DNA of 20,817 bases, from assembly GCA_038247995.1 (NCBI GenBank), contig JBBRUG010000065.1:1-20817 (forward strand). The letters run 5' to 3'. The stretch is from JBBRUG01 sp038247995. GTDB lineage: Bacteria > Chloroflexota > Chloroflexia > Chloroflexales > Chloroflexaceae. The notes beneath the pieces were generated by a model. It had not been told where the DNA came from. It ran no database searches and saw nothing but the letters and a program-made list of their open reading frames with translations. Made by a program: the position numbers and the translations under genes. Shown piece by piece: positions 1-7,570 of the stretch. Within the stretch, counting starts at the first letter, position 1; every line of letters starts with the position of its first letter.

Positions 1-729
1 ACCGCAGTCGCTCCCACCATGGCGCTCGAACCCACGTCCCTGCCCGACACCGGCTGGCAGCTTGCCGCGCCCGGCATCGAATTACGCCGCCTGCGCCCGC
101 CCACCGCGCCCGCTCCAATCAGCATTGTGCGAATCGATCCGGCCCAGGCGCGTTTTCGGGTCGGCTATGAACCTACGGCGCCGCAGAGTATCGAGACATG
201 GGCGAACAGTACCGGCGCTGTGGTCGTAATCAACGGCGGGTTCTTCGATGCCGCCAACGCCACGACGGCGCTGCTCGTACAGGATGGGGCGGCAAGCGGC
301 GAGAGTTATGTTGGCCGGGGGGGGATGTTCAGCATTGGCCCCGCTGAGCAAGTGGGCCTGCGCAGCCTAGCCGATGCGCCCTACGCGCCTGGTGAGCCGC
401 TGGCGCAAGCACTCCAGGGCTGGCCGTTATTGGTGCGGCCCGGCGGCGAGGCAACCTACACCTACGAAGACGGCGACCGCGCCCGGCGCAGTGTGCTGGC
501 GCTCGATCAGTCAGGGCATGTGCTGCTGATTGCCAGCCCGGCCTCGGCCTTTACGCTCGCTGAACTGTCGGCGTGGCTTGCCGCCGCCGACCTTGCCATC
601 GATGTCGCCGTCAATCTCGACGGTGGTGCATCGACGGGCCTTGTTTTGCAGAGCGAGCGTGCAAGCGAACGGATTACGCCCTTTAGCGCCCTGCCGATTG
701 TGTTGTTGGTGTTTCCGGCAGAAGAATGA
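1..729 (+). CDS. Phosphodiester glycosidase (NAGPA/DUF2233-like) family protein, 5' partial
   Basis: The conserved blocks of the NAGPA/phosphodiester glycosidase fold are visible. Counting from the first ATG at 19, these are VVVINGGFFDA (about residues 68-78) and NLDGGAST (199-206); the NGGFF and DGG elements are the family signatures. Members hydrolyse sugar phosphodiesters and are often exported in bacteria, but the substrate cannot be read here. The frame is open back to base 1, the ATG at 19 has no Shine-Dalgarno sequence, and no signal peptide follows it. The true start, probably with an export signal or anchor, is therefore likely outside the window. Stop is TAG-free and ends in TGA at 727-729, 80 bp before the next gene on the same strand. 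Confidence 0.8.
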   Translation, partial: TAVAPTMALEPTSLPDTGWQLAAPGIELRRLRPPTAPAPISIVRIDPAQARFRVGYEPTAPQSIETWANSTGAVVVINGGFFDAANATTALLVQDGAASGESYVGRGGMFSIGPAEQVGLRSLADAPYAPGEPLAQALQGWPLLVRPGGEATYTYEDGDRARRSVLALDQSGHVLLIASPASAFTLAELSAWLAAADLAIDVAVNLDGGASTGLVLQSERASERITPFSALPIVLLVFPAEE

Positions 730-809
730 GAGCGAAGAGCGGAGAACGGGAAGCGATGAGGTATGGCTTACGGGTTGCCTTGTACCCGCACTGCTTCAGG
801 GAGACCTTG

Positions 810-1349
810 ATGCAACGATTTATCGCCCTGCTACGCGGAATTAACGTCAGTGGGCAAAACAAAATCCCGATGGCCGAACTGCGTGCGGTATGCGCAACCA
901 TGGGCTGGGAGAACGTGCAGAGCTACATCCAGAGTGGGAACCTGATCTTTTACGCCGAGACGACGGTTGCCGAGCAGGAAGCTGACCTTGAGGCGGCTAT
1001 CGCCCAACATTTTGGGCTAACGATCCGGGTTATTGTGCGTGCGGCGGCGCATTGGCCGGCCTACGTCCAGAGCAATCCTTTCCCGGCCGCCGCTGAAGCA
1101 ACGCCAAATTTGCTGATGCTGGCGCTGGCGAAGCGCCAACCCAAACCCGATGCCGTCGCCGGGCTTCAGGAACGGGCCGCTGCCGGTGAGCAAATTGCCC
1201 AGGTTGGCGACGCGCTCTGGATTCATTATCCAGCCGGCGCCGGGCGATCAAAGCTGTCGCCGGCGCTGTTCGACCGCCTGGTCGGTTCGCCGGTAACCTC
1301 GCGCAACTGGCGCACCGTGCTCAAGCTGCATGCGTTGTCGTCTGTCTGA
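810..1349 (+). CDS. DUF1697 domain-containing protein
   Basis: The 179-residue product opens with MQRFIALLRGINVSGQNKIP and continues with a GWENVQSYIQSGNLIF segment. These are the hallmark N-terminal blocks of the DUF1697 family, whose function is unknown. The C-terminal SRNWRTVLKL block is also typical, and the length matches the family. The ATG at 810 is chosen over an in-frame upstream ATG at 726 because the family begins exactly there and AGGGAG lies a few bases upstream. The stop codon lies inside the left arm of the hairpin at 1340-1380. The gene is convergent with arginase. Confidence 0.88.
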   Translation: MQRFIALLRGINVSGQNKIPMAELRAVCATMGWENVQSYIQSGNLIFYAETTVAEQEADLEAAIAQHFGLTIRVIVRAAAHWPAYVQSNPFPAAAEATPNLLMLALAKRQPKPDAVAGLQERAAAGEQIAQVGDALWIHYPAGAGRSKLSPALFDRLVGSPVTSRNWRTVLKLHALSSV

Positions 1350-1380
1350 TGCGGTAGCTTCGCCACTGCATCAGACAGAC
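1340..1380. terminator. Long hairpin between convergent genes, probable bidirectional terminator
   Basis: A perfect 13-bp inverted repeat, GTCTGTCTGATGC (1340-1352) and GCATCAGACAGAC (1368-1380), can be extended inward with one wobble and one mismatch to a TTC loop. It overlaps the DUF1697 stop codon and ends 6 bp from the arginase stop. Neither side has a good U-tract, so termination or 3'-end protection is inferred from position and stem strength. Confidence 0.6.
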
Positions 1381-1386
1381 AATAAC

Positions 1387-2295
1387 CTAATAAATCCGCT
1401 TGCCCAACGCCGAAAGCGCCAGTTCGACGGCGAGTTCGGCAGTAGCATTGCTGCGGTCGAGGATCGGGTTCACTTCAACCAGATCGAGGCTGCGCAGGCC
1501 GCCGCTGCTGGCCAGCATCTCCATTGCCAGGTGCGCCTCGCGGTAGGTCATCCCGCCGAACACCGGCGTACCGACACCGGGCGCCTCACCGGGGTCCATC
1601 ACGTCCATATCGAAGCTGACGTGAAAACCCTCGGTTCCGCTGCTGATCAGGGCGATCGCCTCTTCAAGCACAGTGGCCAACCCGCGCCGATCGACTTCGT
1701 GCATGGCATACACATTGATCCCGGAACTGCGCAATGCATCGCGTTCGAGCGGGTCGATGTCGCGCACGCCAATAATAGCGCAGTGCTCGGGACGGACGGC
1801 GGGCGTAACCCCGGCGAGGCCGGTAAGCAGCGGGTGCCCCTTGCCGGTGAGCGCAGCAAGCGACATGCCGTGAATATTGCCGCTCGGCGTGGTTTCGGCA
1901 GTGTTGTAATCGGCGTGGGCGTCGATCCAGATCAGGCCCAGCGTCCGCCCACGGGCGCTGCCACTGACGGAACCGATTGAGAGGCTGTGATCACCGCCGA
2001 GGATCAACGGCACGTGACCCTGATCCACCGCACCGGCCACTCGATCAGCAAGCCCGGCGCAGAGCGCGGCGATTGGCTCCAGGTAGCGCAAGCGCTCGGT
2101 CGAATCGGGGGGCATGCTCGTCTCGACCATCGGCGTGGGCAGGTTGCCGGTATCGTGTACTGTATAGCCAAGCTCGGCCAGGCGCCGACTCAGGCCGGTG
2201 TAACGCATCGCACTCGGCCCCATATCCACACCGCGCCGCCCGGCGCCCAGGTCGATCGGCACGCCGATCAAGGCCACTGCGTTGTAGTTTGGCAT
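1387..2295 (-). CDS. rocF: Arginase
   Basis: This 302-residue ureohydrolase hydrolyses L-arginine to ornithine and urea in the cytoplasm. All binuclear Mn ligands are present: H103 in GGDHS, D125/H127/D129 in IDAHAD, and D229/D231 in SFDMD. The TPSGNIHGMS block with H142 and the VGTPVFGGMTYRE and LDLVEVNP blocks favour arginase over agmatinase or formiminoglutamase. Length is normal. The ATG at 2295 is preceded on the minus strand by AAGGGGG at good spacing. No arginine-pathway partner lies next to it; it faces DUF1697 and follows the ArsA gene after about 220 bp. The gene name follows Bacillus usage and could equally be called arg. Confidence 0.93.
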   Translation of the reverse strand: MPNYNAVALIGVPIDLGAGRRGVDMGPSAMRYTGLSRRLAELGYTVHDTGNLPTPMVETSMPPDSTERLRYLEPIAALCAGLADRVAGAVDQGHVPLILGGDHSLSIGSVSGSARGRTLGLIWIDAHADYNTAETTPSGNIHGMSLAALTGKGHPLLTGLAGVTPAVRPEHCAIIGVRDIDPLERDALRSSGINVYAMHEVDRRGLATVLEEAIALISSGTEGFHVSFDMDVMDPGEAPGVGTPVFGGMTYREAHLAMEMLASSGGLRSLDLVEVNPILDRSNATAELAVELALSALGKRIY

Positions 2296-2404
2296 CGTCG
2301 CCCCCTTGAGTGTTCGCAGTCGGATAATTCAGTCCGTTAATGATCAACTCCAGCAGGTTGAGCACACAGATTCGTCGTCCTGATGCACTCGGAAGCCCCG
2401 CTTT

Positions 2405-2431
2405 CGCTCAAGGAGAGGCCTGCCTTGAGCG
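2405..2431. repeat. Short palindromic element in the arginase-ArsA gap
   Basis: CGCTCAAGG (2405-2413) pairs with CCTTGAGCG (2423-2431) around a 9-base loop. The right arm continues as TTGAGCGTAGCCGAAG, a wording I associate with common dispersed REP-like elements. It lies in the 224-bp gap between two minus-strand genes and could also act as the ArsA terminator. Only one copy is seen in this window. Confidence 0.4.
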
Positions 2432-2519
2432 TAGCCGAAGAGGGTTAAGAGGAGGGGGATGGTGCAACGCGAAACGCTTAACGTGATCCGTACGCCCCCT
2501 CACCGCCTCAACCGCTCAC

Positions 2520-3710
2520 CTACGCCCCCGACATTTCTTCGATCGGCAAGCCCTCAGGCTCACCGAAGCGCACCTCCAGCACACCATTGCGGAAAAACGC
2601 CTTCGTTGCCGGGCGCTCAGCCAGGGTGGTGGGCAGAATCATATCGCGGCGGAAGTTGCCGATCTCGATGAACAGTTCGTCGCCGCGTTTGGTCATGCTC
2701 ACCTTGCCGATCTCGACATGCGGCAGGGGCAGGCGCATCACATACTCGGCCCCATCGCGCACGATCTCCTGCATCTTGCCTTTGAACTGCACTTTTACCG
2801 GATCTACATCGCCAAACATCGCCCGCCCGACTTCGGAAAGATCGTTAAGGCCGGCCAGGTCACGCGCGTAGTACGGCCCTTCCCAGATCGGCAGGGGCTG
2901 AAACAGATCGTAGACCTGCTGGCGGTAGCCCTGCTGGATCCGCGCCAGTTCTTGCATGAACGCGCCCTCGGCCGCTTCGATCGGCAGCACGCGATTGAGC
3001 ACCACGCCGTCGATCGGATAACCAAAGAGCGACAGGTAGGTTGCAGCGCGCTGAGCCTCTTTGATCACCATCCGCTCGGGGTTCACGACCAGGCGGTACG
3101 AACTGATCTCCGGATCGGTCAGTGTATCGCGCAGCGCCTCCACACCCTTGGTGAGGCGCTCCAGACTCTCGAAGATATCCGTTGCCGGGATCAACTGCTT
3201 CACCAGCGGGCGGGCGGCCTTCATCGTGATCGGCTCCCAATCCATCACCCGCGCCGCATACCACTGGAACGTCTCGGGCATGGTGAGCAGGCGTACGGTT
3301 TCGCCTGTCGGCGCCGCATCGACAATCACCACGTCGAAGTTGCCGTCTTTGGCCTGGCGGCGAATATGCAGCAGACTGACCACTTCTTCCATGCCGGGGA
3401 TGATCGCCAGTTCTTCGGCGGCGACTTCTTCCACACCTCGGCGGCGCAATAGCGTTGAAAGGTAGCCGCGCAACTGGCCCCAGTGCTCGCGCACTTCGTC
3501 GAGGACGTTAATCTCCTGGCCCCAGAGTTTATCGTTCAGTTGCGTTGGCAGCGAGCCAAGCGGCGCATCAAGCGCATCGGCGAGGCTATGGGCTACATCG
3601 GTGCTTACCACCAGGGTGCGATACCCAAGCTCCGCTGCACGCACCGCCGTCGCCGCTGAAGTTGTCGTCTTACCGACACCACCCTTCCCAAGATACAGGA
3701 TCAGTCGCAT
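2520..3710 (-). CDS. ArsA/Get3-family ATPase with C-terminal HSP20-like domain
   Basis: This 396-residue protein carries the deviant Walker A GKGGVGKT (residues 8-15) of the SIMIBI/ArsA class. It also has a switch-I STDVAHS motif with D38 and a Walker-B/switch-II-like VIVDAAPTGE (D131). Residues about 322-382 resemble the small HSP20-like ArsA_HSP20 domain often fused to such ATPases in Chloroflexota and cyanobacteria. The ATG at 3710 is chosen because MRLILYLGKGG is the family N-terminus and AAAGGATGG precedes it; an in-frame upstream start at 3773 would add 21 unrelated residues. The protein lacks the duplicated ATPase half of canonical arsenite pumps. A role in protein targeting or chaperoning is more likely than arsenite export, although a DUF318/ArsP-type permease lies about 2 kb away. 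Confidence 0.88.
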   Translation of the reverse strand: MRLILYLGKGGVGKTTTSAATAVRAAELGYRTLVVSTDVAHSLADALDAPLGSLPTQLNDKLWGQEINVLDEVREHWGQLRGYLSTLLRRRGVEEVAAEELAIIPGMEEVVSLLHIRRQAKDGNFDVVIVDAAPTGETVRLLTMPETFQWYAARVMDWEPITMKAARPLVKQLIPATDIFESLERLTKGVEALRDTLTDPEISSYRLVVNPERMVIKEAQRAATYLSLFGYPIDGVVLNRVLPIEAAEGAFMQELARIQQGYRQQVYDLFQPLPIWEGPYYARDLAGLNDLSEVGRAMFGDVDPVKVQFKGKMQEIVRDGAEYVMRLPLPHVEIGKVSMTKRGDELFIEIGNFRRDMILPTTLAERPATKAFFRNGVLEVRFGEPEGLPIEEMSGA

Positions 3711-3790
3711 ATAGCCATCCTTTACCACGTGTATGTGCATCAGGCAGCGAGGCGCCTGCGCGTAAATCATCATTCCTGGTGAGACGCTCT

Positions 3791-3807
3791 CAACATTGTA
3801 AATGTTG
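3791..3807. promoter_or_regulatory. Operator-like dyad between divergent genes
   Basis: CAACATT-GTA-AATGTTG is a perfect 7-bp-armed inverted repeat in the divergent gap between the ArsA ATPase and the histidine phosphatase, just upstream of the phosphatase -35 candidate. Such symmetry suits a dimeric regulator, but no cognate protein is identified. Confidence 0.35.
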
Positions 3808-3828
3808 CATCAGGGCGCGTCAATTGCG

Positions 3829-3857
3829 TTGACAGCCCGGCGGGCGTATGGTACGTT
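3829..3857 (+). promoter_or_regulatory. Candidate sigma-70 promoter for the histidine phosphatase
   Basis: TTGACA (3829-3834) is followed after 17 bp by TACGTT (3852-3857), giving a perfect -35 and a weak -10. The predicted leader of about 60 nt contains an inverted repeat, GATTGAAGC (3864-3872) with GCTTCAATC (3886-3894), which can form a 9-bp hairpin before the start codon. Confidence 0.4.
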
Positions 3858-3925
3858 TTGTAGGATTGAAGCGCACGAGATGTGGGCTTCAATCATAAAC
3901 GATAGCCTACAAATAAGGAAGCCCC

Positions 3926-4447
3926 GTGCCCCAAGCGATATTCTTCATTCGCCACGGCCAACCCGTACAGAACAGCAGTGTCCCGTATCAAGTCTTACCC
4001 GGCCCGGATCTTGCCGAGCGCGGGCGCGTCGAGGCCCGTCAGGCCGCTACGTTCCTCGCCGCCAAGGGGTTGGAGCAGTTGTTTGTTTCGCCGTTTGCCC
4101 GTACAACGCAGACTGCCGAGGTGCTGGTTGATCTGCTCGGTATCCCCACAACATTTACGGCGCTGGTGCAGGAACAGGCACCGAATGAGCCGCTCGACAC
4201 CGTACGCGTGCGCATTCGCGAATTGCTGGCCGGCCTCGCCGATTCGTCCTATCAGCGCGTCGGCATCGTTACGCATGGCTCGCCGATTCGCGCTGCCCTG
4301 CTGGAACTGAGCAACGACAAGATCGATCTCAGCAAACACGTCTACCATGGCGGCAATCCCGCGCCCACCTGCGGGATCTGGCAGGCGACGTTTGTTGATG
4401 CGAGTACCCGCCAGTTTGAACTGGTGTTTAAGCCAAGTGAAGGCTGA
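3926..4447 (+). CDS. Histidine phosphatase family protein (phosphoglycerate mutase-like)
   Basis: The 173-residue protein has the RHG signature FIRHGQP near its N-terminus, with H10 as the expected phospho-acceptor. It also has SPFARTTQTAE with R59, an acidic E83 region, and VTHGSP with the second catalytic His, H117. These place it in the branch-1 histidine phosphatases, a soluble group acting on small phosphoesters or phosphoproteins; the substrate is unknown. The start is GTG, supported by AAGGAA 5-6 bases upstream and by alignment of the RHG motif at the usual distance from the N-terminus. The stop codon runs directly into the heptanucleotide array, with the last A of TGA forming the first base of unit 1. 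Confidence 0.9.
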   Translation: MPQAIFFIRHGQPVQNSSVPYQVLPGPDLAERGRVEARQAATFLAAKGLEQLFVSPFARTTQTAEVLVDLLGIPTTFTALVQEQAPNEPLDTVRVRIRELLAGLADSSYQRVGIVTHGSPIRAALLELSNDKIDLSKHVYHGGNPAPTCGIWQATFVDASTRQFELVFKPSEG

Positions 4448-4727
4448 GAACTGCGACCTGCGGACTGCGACCTGAGGACTGCGACCTGCGAACTGCGACC
4501 TGCGACCTGAGGACTGCGACCTGAGGACTGCGACCTGAGGACTGCGACCTGAGGACTGCGAACTGAGAACTGAGAACTGAGGACTGCGACCTGCGACCTG
4601 CGACCTGCGACCTGCGACCTGCGAACTGCGAACTGTCCGACTGCGACCTGCGACCTGCGACCTGCGACCTGCGACCTGCGACCTGCGAACTGCGACCTGC
4701 GAACTGCGAACTGCGAACTGCGAACTG
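4447..4727. repeat. 40-copy heptanucleotide tandem array (CGACCTG-type)
   Basis: Forty abutting units are present. All are 7 bp except one 8-bp unit, TCCGACTG, at 4636-4643. Variants are CGACCTG (most common), CGAACTG, AGGACTG, AGAACTG and a single CGGACTG, so only the first three bases and base 4 vary and CTG is constant. A 14-bp higher-order unit (CGACCTG + AGGACTG) repeats four times around units 9-16, and the last third is mostly pure CGACCTG then CGAACTG. The array fills the whole space between the phosphatase stop and the sirtuin ribosome-binding site (AGAGG at 4734-4738). It resembles in kind the heptanucleotide STRR elements known from cyanobacteria. Reverse-strand frames through it are open only because 7-bp repeats cycle through all codon phases. 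Confidence 0.97.
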
Positions 4728-4742
4728 CGACATAGAGGCATC

Positions 4743-5477
4743 ATGCAGATTGTACCTGACCTGATCAACGCCTTGCGGAATGCCCAACGGGTGACGGTGC
4801 TCACCGGGGCGGGCGTTTCCGCCGAAAGCGGCGTGCCGACCTTCCGCGACGCCCAGACCGGGCTGTGGGCGCAATACAATTCGGAAGAACTGGCCACACC
4901 CGAAGCCTTCCAGCGCAACCCCCGCCTGGTGTGGGAATGGTATGCCTGGCGGCGTCAGTTGGTGGCCCAGGCGGCGCCCAACCCGGCCCATCTGGCCCTG
5001 GCCGAAATCGAACGGCGCGTGCCCAACTTCACCCTGATCACGCAGAATGTCGATGGGTTGCACCAGCGCGCCGGAAGCGTCAACCTGATTGAGCTTCACG
5101 GCAATGTTGGGCGGGTGATCTGTGCAGTCGAGCGGATCGAAGTAACCGCATGGGACGCAAGCACGCTTCCGCCACTCTGCCCACACTGCGGCGCCTACTT
5201 GCGCCCCGATGTCGTCTGGTTTGGCGAACAACTCCCCGGCGCTGCGCTCGTCGCCGCCCTTGAAGCCTCCAGCGCTTGTGACCTCTTCTGCTCAATCGGC
5301 ACCTCCGGTCTGGTTGAGCCGGCCGCCTCCCTACCGCAGATTGCCCTCGAAGACGGCGCCACCGTCGCCGTGATCAACCTCGACATTACCACCAATTCCT
5401 ACCCGCAGTGCCACTTCATTAACGCCCGCGCCGGTGAGTTGCTTCCAGCTCTGGTTGAGGCGACCTGGGAGCGATAG
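4743..5477 (+). CDS. NAD-dependent protein deacylase, Sir2 family class III
   Basis: The sirtuin core is complete in 244 residues: GAGVSAESGVPTFRD (22-36), TQNVDGLH (100-107), catalytic H119 in ELHGN, RPDVVWFGE and a GTSG nucleotide-binding loop. Y67 and R70 form the YxxR pair (WEWYAWRR) that in SIRT5 and E. coli CobB accommodates succinyl or malonyl groups, so desuccinylase/demalonylase activity is inferred as well as deacetylase. The zinc site is atypical: C146 and C149 form one CxxC, but the first pair has only C127, with E130 where a second Cys would be. E. coli CobB shows a similar loss. ATG at 4743 has AGAGG upstream. The gene sits 15 bp after the heptad array and on the same strand as the phosphatase, so co-transcription is possible. 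Confidence 0.92.
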   Translation: MQIVPDLINALRNAQRVTVLTGAGVSAESGVPTFRDAQTGLWAQYNSEELATPEAFQRNPRLVWEWYAWRRQLVAQAAPNPAHLALAEIERRVPNFTLITQNVDGLHQRAGSVNLIELHGNVGRVICAVERIEVTAWDASTLPPLCPHCGAYLRPDVVWFGEQLPGAALVAALEASSACDLFCSIGTSGLVEPAASLPQIALEDGATVAVINLDITTNSYPQCHFINARAGELLPALVEATWER

Positions 5478-5557
5478 AGCGATAGAGCGGTAATCTGCCT
5501 TGGAAACGTCTGATGATCTGATGATCTGATGTTTGGCATAATGCCGCCTGCCGCCTG
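5469..5557. repeat. Cluster of short period-8 and period-7 repeats after the sirtuin gene
   Basis: GAGCGATA occurs twice in tandem from 5469 with a partial third copy, and the sirtuin stop codon lies in the first. CTGATGAT occurs twice with a partial third copy from 5510, and CCGCCTG occurs twice at 5544-5557. Together they occupy much of the 136-bp gap before the permease. Confidence 0.7.
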
Positions 5558-5613
5558 ATTTGACACTTACCCCAAGCCATGGAATGATCTCGGCAGCACT
5601 GAAAGGAAGCTTC

Positions 5614-6699
5614 ATGAGTACTGCCGGTAAAACGCGGCCGATTGTTCCAACTACCTCGGCGCGTCAAAATGGCCTTGGCCGCTTGCTTGGTCGCGTACTA
5701 CCGCCGCTTCTGGCCCTCGTGCTTGCACTCGGGGTCTGGATCGCCAGCGATATTGCCGTCCCTGAAGCGCTTGCCCCGCTTACCGGGCGGTTGCAGGGCT
5801 TTGTCACGATCTTTTTGGGCATCTTTATCGAGGCGCTGCCCTTCCTCATGGCCGGCGTGCTTGTCTCGTCGGCGATTCAGCTGTTTGTGACACCGGAGCG
5901 TATTCAACAACTCTCGCCGCGCAACCCGATCCTGGCCGCGCTGGCCGGTTCGCTGCTCGGCCTAGCCTTCCCCGTCTGCGAGTGCGGCTCGATCCCCGCA
6001 ACCCGCCGTCTATTGGCCAAGGGCGCGCCAATGCCCGCCGGGATCGCCTTTGCGCTCGCTGCCCCGGTGATCAACCCGATCGTGATTATCTCTACCTTTG
6101 TGGCGTTCGGCACATGGCAGATGGTGGCCTGGCGCATGGGCCTGACGATCTTGATCGCCGTGATCGTCGGTGTGCTGGTGGGCATGGCCCCGCGCCGCGA
6201 GATGGTGCTCTCGCCCGCCGCCCTTGGCCTGGAAGATCTCGATGCCGATGCGCCGGCCTACACGCTCGATCCGGTCGCCGCCGGCGGCTTCTTCGGCCCG
6301 GTACGTCAGGTGCTTGCCCACGCCAACACCGAGTTCTTCGAGATGTCGCGCTACCTGATTGCCGGCGCGATCCTCGCCGCCGGGCTACAGACCTTCGTGC
6401 CCCAACCGGCGCTCACCGCCCTCGGCAGCGGGCCGGTGCTCTCGGTGGTAGTGATGATCGTCCTGGCTGCTGTGCTCTCAATCTGCTCAACCGTCGACTC
6501 GTTCATCGCACTCTCATTCGTGAACACCTTCACGCCCGGCGCGGTGATGGCCTTCCTCGTCTTTGGCCCGATGATCGACATCAAGAGTACCCTGCTGCTC
6601 ACTACCACCTTCAACCGGCGCACCGTTGCCGTGATCGTCTTGCTCTGCTTTCAGCTCGCGCTCCTCGCCGGCGTGTTGATGAACATGTTCCTCGTGTAG
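5614..6699 (+). CDS. DUF318/ArsP-type permease (YraQ-like, PF03773)
   Basis: This 361-residue integral membrane protein has about eight hydrophobic segments in two halves. The first half carries the family motif FPVCECGSIPATRRL, with C122 and C124, followed by LAAPVINPIVI. The second half has an SICSTVDSFIALSF segment and FGPMIDIKSTLLL. The family includes ArsP methylarsenite exporters and YraQ proteins of unknown substrate; the Cys pair would suit soft-metal handling but does not prove it. ATG at 5614 is chosen because AAAGGAAG precedes it; an in-frame TTG at 5560 lacks a ribosome-binding site. The usual small TIGR03943/YcgQ partner gene is absent downstream, where PspC follows instead. Confidence 0.88.
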   Translation: MSTAGKTRPIVPTTSARQNGLGRLLGRVLPPLLALVLALGVWIASDIAVPEALAPLTGRLQGFVTIFLGIFIEALPFLMAGVLVSSAIQLFVTPERIQQLSPRNPILAALAGSLLGLAFPVCECGSIPATRRLLAKGAPMPAGIAFALAAPVINPIVIISTFVAFGTWQMVAWRMGLTILIAVIVGVLVGMAPRREMVLSPAALGLEDLDADAPAYTLDPVAAGGFFGPVRQVLAHANTEFFEMSRYLIAGAILAAGLQTFVPQPALTALGSGPVLSVVVMIVLAAVLSICSTVDSFIALSFVNTFTPGAVMAFLVFGPMIDIKSTLLLTTTFNRRTVAVIVLLCFQLALLAGVLMNMFLV

Positions 6700-6800
6700 T
6701 TCAGATCAGCCTGCAACATTCTGCGCCACCCGGCGTCGTATGCACAGGTGAACAACAAAGACCGCCTAGTAACGGTCGATGAACATATAGGAGAACAACA

Positions 6801-7079
6801 ATGGCAAGCAGTTTGGCCCGCAGCACAAGGGACAAGATGATCGGTGGCGTGTGTAGTGGCCTGGCGGAGTATTTCGGGATCGACGCGACGATCGTGCGGC
6901 TCGTGTTTGTGCTGGCCGTACTCAGCGGCCTGAGCCCCTTCATCTACTTGATCCTCTGGATTGTGATGCCGCAGGCCCAGCCTACCCGCCCCCAGAACGT
7001 AACCCCGCCGCCGGCGCTTCAGGACCCCACCGGTGAGTGGCAGTACGACCCGTACACCGGCGAGCGGATGAAGAAGTAA
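6801..7079 (+). CDS. PspC domain-containing membrane protein
   Basis: The 92-residue protein shows the PspC core: LARSTRDKMIGGVCSGLAEYFGIDATIVRLVFVLAVLSG followed by a hydrophobic PFIYLILWIVMPQ stretch. This is typical of small stand-alone PspC envelope-stress proteins. The family binds or senses the membrane, but no PspA or other Psp gene is present here. AGGAGAAC sits just upstream of ATG 6801. The C-terminal 30 residues are a proline-rich, non-conserved tail. A strong hairpin follows 17 bp after the stop, so this is a single-gene unit or the end of the permease transcript. Confidence 0.9.
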   Translation: MASSLARSTRDKMIGGVCSGLAEYFGIDATIVRLVFVLAVLSGLSPFIYLILWIVMPQAQPTRPQNVTPPPALQDPTGEWQYDPYTGERMKK

Positions 7080-7095
7080 AACAAAAGAAGCAACC

Positions 7096-7130
7096 AGGGC
7101 GGCAAGAAAGTAACCCTTTTTTGCCGCCCT
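7096..7130 (+). terminator. 15-bp stem terminator-like hairpin after pspC
   Basis: AGGGCGGCAAGAAAG (7096-7110) pairs with CTTTTTTGCCGCCCT (7116-7130) around a 5-base loop, with one G-U pair. The stem is strong but no U-run follows on the plus strand, so intrinsic termination may be incomplete. Confidence 0.6.
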
Positions 7131-7140
7131 GCTGTATGTA

Positions 7141-7506
7141 GTGAGCGCAATGCAACCACTCCAACTCGCCGGCCGCTGGATCGGCGAAACCCAGGGCTAC
7201 AACTCACCGGCGCACATCTGGGAGATCGAACAAACCGGCGAGCGGCTGACAATCCGCACCCGCTGGGAGAATGGCCGCACCGAAACGCGACTCTTCGGGC
7301 GACTGACCCCCAATGAGCATACGTTCAGCATCGGCAACACGCACGCTGTTTTTGTCGATCCGCTGCACTTTGTGGTGCTCGCTTGGGACACCAACGACAC
7401 GCGCGGCGGCGGCGGCCCCGCCTACGACGTGGTCTTCTCGCGCCCCGGCCTCCCCGAACTCACCGCCGGCGCTGCGTATGTACGATATCGGGCGGGGATG
7501 GCGTAA
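7141..7506 (+). CDS. Conserved-looking small hypothetical protein
   Basis: I do not recognise a named family. The product of about 118-121 residues begins with an LAGRWIGETQGYNSPAHIWEI segment, followed by alternating hydrophobic/charged strands (RLTIRTRWE, TRLFGRLT, HTFSIGN, HAVFVDPLHFVVLAW). This suggests a small all-beta barrel, loosely lipocalin-like; that is inference from pattern only. There is no signal peptide or membrane segment. Start is GTG at 7141 or ATG at 7150; neither has a clear Shine-Dalgarno sequence, and the ATG gives the more natural N-terminus (MQPLQLAGRW). Codon use matches the neighbours. It is convergent with the M20 hydrolase. Confidence 0.65.
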   Translation: MSAMQPLQLAGRWIGETQGYNSPAHIWEIEQTGERLTIRTRWENGRTETRLFGRLTPNEHTFSIGNTHAVFVDPLHFVVLAWDTNDTRGGGGPAYDVVFSRPGLPELTAGAAYVRYRAGMA

Positions 7507-7507
7507 G

Positions 7508-7531
7508 GGGGCAGCCGCATGGGACTGCCCC
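7508..7531. terminator. GC-rich hairpin between convergent genes
   Basis: GGGGCAG (7508-7514) pairs with CTGCCCC (7525-7531) around a 10-base loop, directly after the small hypothetical gene and 40 bp before the M20 gene's stop. There is no U-tract, and the role is inferred from position. Confidence 0.45.
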
Positions 7532-7570
7532 GACACACGACGCCCCGACACACCCCTCCTGACTCCTCGC

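Noticed and set aside
2520..3710. Canonical arsenite-efflux ATPase with partner pump
   Set aside because: The protein has a single ATPase half and an HSP20-like tail, there is no arsB, arsD or arsR nearby, and the ArsP-type permease is in a separate unit. An arsenic operon cannot be claimed.
3995..5231. Long minus-strand frames (307 and 267 residues) with repeated SQVAGRR-type text
   Set aside because: They exist because a stop-free 7-bp repeat is open in all phases on that strand. Their ends are antisense shadows of the phosphatase and sirtuin genes, with no recognisable domain or ribosome-binding site.
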